From Fen-999 sp964530115 (lineage in GTDB: Bacteria > Pseudomonadota > Gammaproteobacteria > Burkholderiales > Rhodocyclaceae), in contig CAZGYD010000066.1 in NCBI GenBank assembly GCA_964530115.1, forward strand, positions 1-10,139: DNA of 10,139 nucleotides, written 5' to 3'. The notes under the pieces are model-generated. The model was given only the letters and a program-made list of their open reading frames with translations. It was not told where the DNA came from and searched no databases. Below, one piece after another: positions 1 to 7,589 of this stretch. Numbering within the stretch: the first letter of the stretch is position 1; each line of letters opens with the position of its first letter. The position numbers were made by a program, and so were the translations under genes.

Positions 1-2217
<2,217 letters not shown>

Positions 2218-2222
2218 GAAGC

Positions 2223-3305
2223 ATGGCACGCGTATTCAATTTCAGCGCCGGCCCGGCTGCGCTGCCCGAAGAAGTGCTGAAGCAGGCGGCGGAGGAGATG
2301 CTCGACTGGCATGGCAGCGGCACCTCGGTGATGGAGATGAGCCACCGGGGCAAGGAATTCATGGGCATCGCCGCCCAGGCCGAGGCCGATTTGCGGGAAC
2401 TGATGAACATTCCGGCGAACTACAAGGTCCTCTTCCTGCAAGGCGGCGCCTCACTGCAGTTCGAGATGGTGCCGATCAACCTCCTGCGCGGCAAGCCGGT
2501 CGCCGATTACATTCATACCGGCGAATGGGCGAAGAAGGCGATCAAGGCCGCGAAGACGTTCTGCAACGTGAATATCGCGGCGAGCACCGAAGACCGGAAC
2601 TTCACCTGTGCGCCTCGCCAGTCGGAATGGAAGCTTTCGAAGGACGCCGCCTATGTGCACTACACGGCGAACGAGACCATCGGCGGCGTCGAGTTTCACT
2701 GGACGCCGGACACCGGTGACGTGCCGCTCGTCTGCGACATGTCCTCCAACATCCTCTCGCGGCCCATCGATGTCAGCAAGTTCGGCCTGATCTATGCGGG
2801 CGCGCAAAAGAACATCGGGCCGGCCGGCCTGACCATCGTCATCGTCCGCGAGGACCTGGTCGGCAAGGCCGTGCCGACGCCGCCGGCGATGCTCAACTAC
2901 AAGACCCACGTCGATGCCGAGTCGATGTACAACACGCCGCCGACCTACGCGATCTACATCGCCGGACTGGTGTTTCAGTGGCTCAAGAGGAACGGCGGTG
3001 TCGCGGCGATGGAACAGAAGAACATCGAGAAGGCGCAGATCCTCTACGACTATCTCGACAGCACCGAGTTCTACCGTAACCCCGTCGCCAAGGAAGATCG
3101 TTCGCGCATGAACGTTCCGTTCACGCTCAAGGACGCCGGCCTCGATGAGGAATTCCTCAAGGGTGCCAAGGCGCGCGGGCTGATCCAGCTCAAGGGGCAC
3201 CGTTCCGTCGGCGGCATGCGTGCCTCGATCTACAACGCGATGCCGATCGAAGGCGTCCGGGCGCTCGTCGATTACATGAAGGAATTCGCGGCGCAGAAGG
3301 GATGA
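2223..3305 (+). CDS. serC: Phosphoserine aminotransferase
   Basis: SerC is a cytosolic PLP enzyme that converts 3-phosphohydroxypyruvate plus glutamate to O-phosphoserine, and in many bacteria also acts in the pyridoxal-phosphate pathway on the erythronate-derived substrate. The 360-residue product matches the usual length of the family. Seen: the N-terminal FNFSAGPAALPEEVL, the phosphate/PLP-site stretch LFLQGGASLQFEMVP (residues 70-84), VHYTANETIGGVEF (145-158), CDMSSNILSRPIDV (171-184), and the PLP-binding lysine in YAGAQKNIGPAG (Lys196). The C-terminus has the typical LKGHRSVGGMRASIYNAMP. The ATG at 2223 is chosen over an upstream GTG because the AGGAG spacing and the conserved N-terminus fit. 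It sits 5 bases after gyrA and 4 bases before serA, so cotranscription with both is likely. Nothing looks broken. Confidence 0.97.
   Translation: MARVFNFSAGPAALPEEVLKQAAEEMLDWHGSGTSVMEMSHRGKEFMGIAAQAEADLRELMNIPANYKVLFLQGGASLQFEMVPINLLRGKPVADYIHTGEWAKKAIKAAKTFCNVNIAASTEDRNFTCAPRQSEWKLSKDAAYVHYTANETIGGVEFHWTPDTGDVPLVCDMSSNILSRPIDVSKFGLIYAGAQKNIGPAGLTIVIVREDLVGKAVPTPPAMLNYKTHVDAESMYNTPPTYAIYIAGLVFQWLKRNGGVAAMEQKNIEKAQILYDYLDSTEFYRNPVAKEDRSRMNVPFTLKDAGLDEEFLKGAKARGLIQLKGHRSVGGMRASIYNAMPIEGVRALVDYMKEFAAQKG
3297..3302 (+). promoter_or_regulatory. Shine-Dalgarno for serA
   Basis: AAGGGA ends 7 bases before the ATG at 3310 and overlaps the last sense codons of serC. It is the second of the two clear ribosome-binding sites in the window and supports the ATG at 3310 as the start. 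Confidence 0.65.
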
Positions 3306-3309
3306 GATC

Positions 3310-4494
3310 ATGGCCGACAAGTTCCAGATCCTGATCCTCAACAACATCTCGGCTCAAGGCCTCAAGCGGCTGCCGCCGGAGCGGTTCGAGCACGGCAAGG
3401 ACGTCGCCCGGCCGGACGCGATCCTGGTGCGCTCGGCGGACATGCATGCGATGGAAATTCCCGCGTCGGTGCTCGCGATCGGCCGCGCCGGCTCGGGCAC
3501 CAACAACATCCCGGTCAAGGAGATGAGCAAGCGCGGCGTGCCGGTGTTCAATGCGCCGGGAGCCAACGCCAATGCGGTGAAGGAACTCGTCCTCGCCGGC
3601 ATGCTCATGGCGGCCCGGAATGTCGCCGGGGCGATGAAGTTCGTCGCCGCGCTCGATCCGGATGATCCGGAAATGGAGAAAAAGGTCGAGGGCGGCAAGA
3701 AGACCTATGCCGGCTTTGAACTGGCGGGCCATACGCTCGGCGTGATCGGGCTGGGCAAGATCGGTTGTCTCGTCGCCGATGCCGCCATCAAGCTCGGCAT
3801 GCACGTGATCGGCTACGACCCGGAGATCACCGTCGATGCCGCCTGGAGCCTGCCTTCTCAGGTGAAAAAAGCGAACAGCCTCGGCGAAGTGTTGAAGAAT
3901 TCCCATTTCGTCACGCTTCACGTGCCGCTCGTCGATGCGACGCGACGGATGATCAATGCCGCGGCCGTCGAACAGATGAAGCATGGCGCCGTGCTGCTCA
4001 ATTTCGCCCGTGAGGGTGTCGTCGACGAGGCCGCAGTGCTGGCTGGCCTCGATGCCCGGAAGATCGCGACCTATGTCTGCGACTTTCCGAGCTCGCGCGC
4101 AAACCGCCATCCCCAGATCATCGCCCTGCCGCATCTCGGGGCCTCCACTCGCGAGGCGGAGGAGAACTGCGCGATGATGGTTGCCGATCAGGTTCGCGAC
4201 TACCTGCTCGACGGCAACATCGTCAATTCGGTCAATTTCCCGACGGTCGTGATGCCGCGTGAGTCCGGCTACCGGATCGCCATCGCCAACGCCAACGTGC
4301 CCAACATGGTCGGCCAGATCTCGACGACCATGGCCGGGGCCAGCCTCAACATCAGCAACATGATGAACAAGTCGAAGGGCGAGGTGGCCTATACGCTCGT
4401 GGACGTGGACAGCAGGGTGCCGGAGAAGGTGATCGAGGCGATCGCCAAGATCGACGGCGTGCTGGCGGTCCGTTACCTGCCCGTCGAAGCCTGA
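3310..4494 (+). CDS. serA: D-3-phosphoglycerate dehydrogenase, ACT-domain type
   Basis: This NAD-dependent D-2-hydroxyacid dehydrogenase probably oxidises 3-phosphoglycerate to 3-phosphohydroxypyruvate, the SerC substrate and first step of serine synthesis. The 394-residue product has a split catalytic domain (about 1-100 and 255-305; GRAGSGTNNIPV at 59-70), a Rossmann domain with GLGKIG (147-152) and Asp170 at the end of the second strand, which favours NAD over NADP, and a C-terminal ACT domain (about 321-394, NVPNMVGQISTTMAG) that may bind serine. Arg234 (NFAREG) and His275 (LPHLGAST) fit the catalytic Arg and His. The usual catalytic Glu, in DVFPTEP of the E. coli enzyme, appears replaced by Ser: the stretch reads CDFPSSRANRHPQ (258-269). 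The short form with FELAGHTLGVIGLG resembles the clostridial/betaproteobacterial PGDH group. Its place beside serC supports the serine role; another 2-hydroxyacid substrate is the main alternative. Confidence 0.9.
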   Translation: MADKFQILILNNISAQGLKRLPPERFEHGKDVARPDAILVRSADMHAMEIPASVLAIGRAGSGTNNIPVKEMSKRGVPVFNAPGANANAVKELVLAGMLMAARNVAGAMKFVAALDPDDPEMEKKVEGGKKTYAGFELAGHTLGVIGLGKIGCLVADAAIKLGMHVIGYDPEITVDAAWSLPSQVKKANSLGEVLKNSHFVTLHVPLVDATRRMINAAAVEQMKHGAVLLNFAREGVVDEAAVLAGLDARKIATYVCDFPSSRANRHPQIIALPHLGASTREAEENCAMMVADQVRDYLLDGNIVNSVNFPTVVMPRESGYRIAIANANVPNMVGQISTTMAGASLNISNMMNKSKGEVAYTLVDVDSRVPEKVIEAIAKIDGVLAVRYLPVEA

Positions 4495-4498
4495 CGTC

Positions 4499-5593
4499 AT
4501 GTCCACGGAGGACGGCCGCGCGCAGCAGGAGTTGGTGCAGCTGCGCGAGCGCATCGACGCACTCGATGACGAGGTGCTCCGGCTGCTCTCGCAGCGGGCA
4601 CGGTACGCGCACCGCATCGGCGAAATCAAGCACGGCAACCTGTACCGTCCCGAGCGCGAGGCCCAGGTGCTGCGCCGCATCGCCGAGACCAATCCAGGGC
4701 CTTTGCCGGAAGCGGCCGTGCGCACGATCTTCCGCGAGATCATGTCCGCCTGTCTCGCGCTCGAGCAGCCCCTGAAGATTGCCTATTTCGGTCCGGCCGG
4801 GACGTTCACCGAAAGCGCAGCGAAAAAGCATTTCGGTTCCGCGCCGTCCTTCACGCCCTTCATCACCATCGACGAGGTGTTCCGCGCCGTGGAATCCGGC
4901 CACGCCGATTACGGCGTGGTACCGGTCGAGAATTCCACGGAAGGGGCGGTCGGGCGGACCCTCGATCTGCTGCTCAGCTCGCCGCTGATGATTTGCGGCG
5001 AAGTCAATTTGCGCATCCATCAGAACCTGATGTCGAAGGCGGAATCGACTGCCGGGCTGCGCAGGCTCTATTCCCATGCGCAATCGCTGGCGCAATGCCA
5101 TGAGTGGCTGAACCGCAACCTGCCGGACATTCCGCGCGTGCCGGTCGCGAGCAATGCCGAGGCCGCCCGGCTCGCGGCGACGGAACCGGATGCCTGCGCC
5201 ATCGCCGGTGAGGCGGCGGCGAGGCTCTACGAACTGAACATTCTCGCCTCGAACATCGAGGACGATCCGAACAACACGACCCGCTTCCTCGTGCTCGCGA
5301 CGCATGATGCCGGCCCCTCCGGCCAGGACAAGACCTCCTTCGTCTGTTCGGCGCAGAACCGTCCGGGCGCGGTGCACGATCTGCTGACGCCGCTCAAGGC
5401 GCACGGCGTGTCGATGACCAAGTTCGAATCACGGCCGGCGCGCGGTTTCGGCGGGTCGCGCTGGGAATACGTCTTCTTCATCGACGTCGAGGGCCACCGC
5501 AGCGAACCCAAGCTCAAGGCCGCGTTCGAGGAGCTGCGCGGTTGCGTCGGCTTCCTCAAGGAACTCGGCTCCTATCCAAAGGCCGTGGCATGA
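4499..5593 (+). CDS. pheA: Bifunctional chorismate mutase / prephenate dehydratase (P-protein)
   Basis: PheA converts chorismate to prephenate and prephenate to phenylpyruvate, the committed route to phenylalanine. The 364 residues hold three domains. An AroQ-type mutase (about 10-92) keeps Arg16, Arg33, Lys44, Arg53 and Glu54 at positions matching the E. coli active site. Prephenate dehydratase (about 92-270) starts with IAYFGPAGTFTESAA and contains VPVENSTEGAVGRTLDLL and the catalytic NNTTRFLV (TTRF at 260-263). A C-terminal ACT domain (about 278-360) carries ESRP (310-313), the phenylalanine-feedback motif, so allosteric inhibition by Phe is expected. The ATG at 4499 follows the serA stop by 4 bases; its ribosome-binding site is weak (GAAG at 4486-4489), so translation may depend on coupling to serA. 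The end overlaps hisC by 4 bases (ATGA). Confidence 0.97.
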   Translation: MSTEDGRAQQELVQLRERIDALDDEVLRLLSQRARYAHRIGEIKHGNLYRPEREAQVLRRIAETNPGPLPEAAVRTIFREIMSACLALEQPLKIAYFGPAGTFTESAAKKHFGSAPSFTPFITIDEVFRAVESGHADYGVVPVENSTEGAVGRTLDLLLSSPLMICGEVNLRIHQNLMSKAESTAGLRRLYSHAQSLAQCHEWLNRNLPDIPRVPVASNAEAARLAATEPDACAIAGEAAARLYELNILASNIEDDPNNTTRFLVLATHDAGPSGQDKTSFVCSAQNRPGAVHDLLTPLKAHGVSMTKFESRPARGFGGSRWEYVFFIDVEGHRSEPKLKAAFEELRGCVGFLKELGSYPKAVA

Positions 5594-6678
5594 ACATCAT
5601 CGACCGAGCGCCGGACTATATCCGCGCCATTTCTCCCTACGTTCCGGGCAAGCCGATCAGCCAGCTCGCACGCGAGATGGGTATTGCCGAGGAGCGCATC
5701 GTCAAGCTCGCCTCCAACGAGAACCCGCGCGGCATGAGCCCGAAGGCGAAAGCCGCCGTCGAGGCGGCGATCGCCGGCATCGAGCGCTACCCCGACCAGT
5801 ACGACCTGATCGCCGCGCTGGCGGAACGCACCGGCCTCGCCCGGGAGCAGTTCGTGCTCGGCAACGGCTCGAACGACGTGCTCGATCTCGTCGCCCGCGC
5901 TTTTCTCGCCCCGGGCCGCTCGGCGGTGATGGCGCAGTACGCCTTCGCCGTCTATCCGCTGGCGACGCAGGGCTGCGGCGCCGAGTGCATCGTCGTGCCG
6001 GCGCGGAATCACGGCCATGATCTCGACGCCATGGCCGTGGCGATCCGGCCGGACACGCGTGTCGTCTGGATCGCCGATCCGAACAATCCGACGGGCAATT
6101 TCCTGCCGCATGCCGAGGTCAAGGCCTTTCTCGCCCGGGTGCCCGCGGACGTCGTGGTCGTGCTCGACGAAGCCTACAACGAGTATCTGGCGCCGGCCGA
6201 CTGCCACGACACGCTCGCGTGGCTTCGCGAGTTCCCCAATCTCGTGGTCACCCGCACGTTCTCGAAGATCTACGGACTGGCCGGCCTGCGGGTCGGCTAT
6301 GCAGCGGCGTCGGCCGACGTGGCCGATCTGATGAACCGCGTGCGCCAGCCGTTCAACGTGAACAACCTGGCGCTCGCGGCGGCGAAGGCGGCGCTCGACG
6401 ACCATCTGTTCCTTGCCGAGAGCTACGAGCTCAACCGGCGCGGCATGGAGCAGATCGTCGCCGGGATCAAGCGCCTCGGCCTCGAGCACATCCCCTCGCA
6501 CGGCAATTTCGTCACCGTCGCCGTGCCCGATGGCGCTGCGGTGAACCGCCGGCTGCTCGCCCAGGGCGTCATCGTCCGCCCGCTCGCCGGCTACGGGCTG
6601 CCCCACCATCTGCGCGTGACCATCGGCCTCGAACGCGAAAACGCGCGCTTTCTGGAAGCGCTGGAGCAATCGCTCTGA
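5590..6678 (+). CDS. hisC: Histidinol-phosphate / aromatic aminotransferase (HisC family)
   Basis: A class I/II fold PLP aminotransferase of the HisC family, 362 residues. Family members convert imidazole-acetol phosphate plus glutamate to histidinol phosphate; copies in the aromatic supraoperon have been proposed to act mainly on phenylpyruvate, hydroxyphenylpyruvate or prephenate. Its position between pheA and tyrA, away from other his genes, makes an aromatic role likely here (inference). Seen: KLASNENPRGMSPKA (39-53), GNGSNDVLDLVARAF (91-105), WIADPNNPTGNF (160-171), DEAYNEYL (193-200), and the PLP lysine in TFSKIYGLAGLRVGYA (Lys226). The start at 5590 overlaps the pheA stop as ATGA, preceded by AAAGG at 5578-5582; this start gives the usual family N-terminus, while an in-frame start at 5542 would lie inside pheA. 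The stop overlaps the tyrA start by one base. Confidence 0.95.
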   Translation: MNIIDRAPDYIRAISPYVPGKPISQLAREMGIAEERIVKLASNENPRGMSPKAKAAVEAAIAGIERYPDQYDLIAALAERTGLAREQFVLGNGSNDVLDLVARAFLAPGRSAVMAQYAFAVYPLATQGCGAECIVVPARNHGHDLDAMAVAIRPDTRVVWIADPNNPTGNFLPHAEVKAFLARVPADVVVVLDEAYNEYLAPADCHDTLAWLREFPNLVVTRTFSKIYGLAGLRVGYAAASADVADLMNRVRQPFNVNNLALAAAKAALDDHLFLAESYELNRRGMEQIVAGIKRLGLEHIPSHGNFVTVAVPDGAAVNRRLLAQGVIVRPLAGYGLPHHLRVTIGLERENARFLEALEQSL

Positions 6679-7589
6679 TGGCGGGCAAGCTGGTCATCTG
6701 CGGCGTCGGCCTCATCGGCGGCTCGTTCGCGCTGGCGATCAAGCAGGCCTTCGCCGCCACGCGCCGCCGAAACTCAGCCGTCGTAACACGCCAGCAATGT
6801 CCGCATATCGTCGGCATGGGCAGGACGCGCGCGCCGCTCGAGGAGGCGCTCCGGCGTGGCGTCATCGACGAGATCGGCGGTGATTGGGCATCCGCGCTCG
6901 AGGATGCCGATCTCGTCCTGCTCGGCATGCCGGTCGGCCAGATGGCGCCGGTGATGCAGGCGATGGCGCCGCATCTCGGCCCGAGAACCGTGGTCACCGA
7001 CGGCGGCAGCACCAAGGCCGATGTCGTCGCCGCCGCACGCGCGGCCTTCGGGAACAGGGTCGGTCAGTTCGTGCCCGGCCATCCGATCGCCGGCGCGGAA
7101 AAGAGCGGTGTGGCCGCGGCGAAGGCCGATCTCTACGTCGGCCGGCGCGTCGTGCTGACACCGCTGCCCGAGAATCGCCCGGAAGATGTCGCCGCGGTGC
7201 GCAAGGTCTGGGAGCTTTGCGGCGCGACGGTCAGCGAGCTCGATCCGGAAGCACACGACCGGGTCTTCGCGGCGGTCAGCCACCTGCCGCACCTGCTCGC
7301 CTTCGCGCTGGTGCACGACCTCGCCTCGCGCGAGAATTCCGAACAACTGTTCGGCTTCGCGGCTGGCGGCTTCCGGGATTTCACGCGCATCGCCAGCAGC
7401 CACCCGGAAATGTGGCGCGACATCTGCCTGGCCAACCGGAAGGCACTGATGGAAGAGCTCGACGCCTACATGATCGAGCTGCTGAAAACGCGAGTGCTGC
7501 TGGCATCGAGCGATGCACAGGGGCTCGAATCCTTGTTCGCCACCGCTCGCGCGCGGCGCGACGCCTGGCTTGATTCGCTCGGGCAATGA
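6678..7589 (+). CDS. tyrA: Prephenate/arogenate dehydrogenase with a short insertion
   Basis: TyrA oxidatively decarboxylates prephenate (to 4-hydroxyphenylpyruvate) or arogenate (to tyrosine) with NAD or NADP. The 303-residue product begins with the nucleotide-binding KLVICGVGLIGGSFALA (GxGxxG at 9-14), and has DGGSTKADVV (108-117), the substrate-site GHPIAGAEKSG (134-144), SHLPHLLAFAL (201-211) and FRDFTRIASSHPEMW (232-246). No mutase domain or ACT domain is present, so this is the compact monofunctional form, perhaps a cyclohexadienyl dehydrogenase of broad specificity. The start at 6678 overlaps the hisC stop (TGATG); GGAG at 6663-6666 may serve as ribosome-binding site. Odd: between the first helix and second strand of the Rossmann fold (about residues 29-43) there are some 13 more residues than in relatives I can recall, in unusual codons. 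The frame is intact, but the insert lies in the dinucleotide-binding fold, so activity is not certain. Confidence 0.94.
   Translation: MAGKLVICGVGLIGGSFALAIKQAFAATRRRNSAVVTRQQCPHIVGMGRTRAPLEEALRRGVIDEIGGDWASALEDADLVLLGMPVGQMAPVMQAMAPHLGPRTVVTDGGSTKADVVAAARAAFGNRVGQFVPGHPIAGAEKSGVAAAKADLYVGRRVVLTPLPENRPEDVAAVRKVWELCGATVSELDPEAHDRVFAAVSHLPHLLAFALVHDLASRENSEQLFGFAAGGFRDFTRIASSHPEMWRDICLANRKALMEELDAYMIELLKTRVLLASSDAQGLESLFATARARRDAWLDSLGQ

Noticed and set aside
3190..4743. Long minus-strand frame (517 residues) spanning the serC end, serA and the pheA start
   Set aside because: It crosses three well-supported genes in the opposite strand and shows no family motif or ribosome-binding site; a codon-bias shadow.
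5542..5589. Earlier start for hisC at 5542
   Set aside because: The extra 16 residues overlap the pheA coding end and are not family-like; the ATG at 5590 has AAAGG upstream and gives the standard N-terminus.
6219..6677. N-terminal extension of tyrA to 6219, giving a 456-residue protein
   Set aside because: The added part lies inside hisC in another frame, and is Arg-rich and unlike TyrA; the real N-terminus KLVICGVGLIGGS starts at 6678 with a stop/start overlap.
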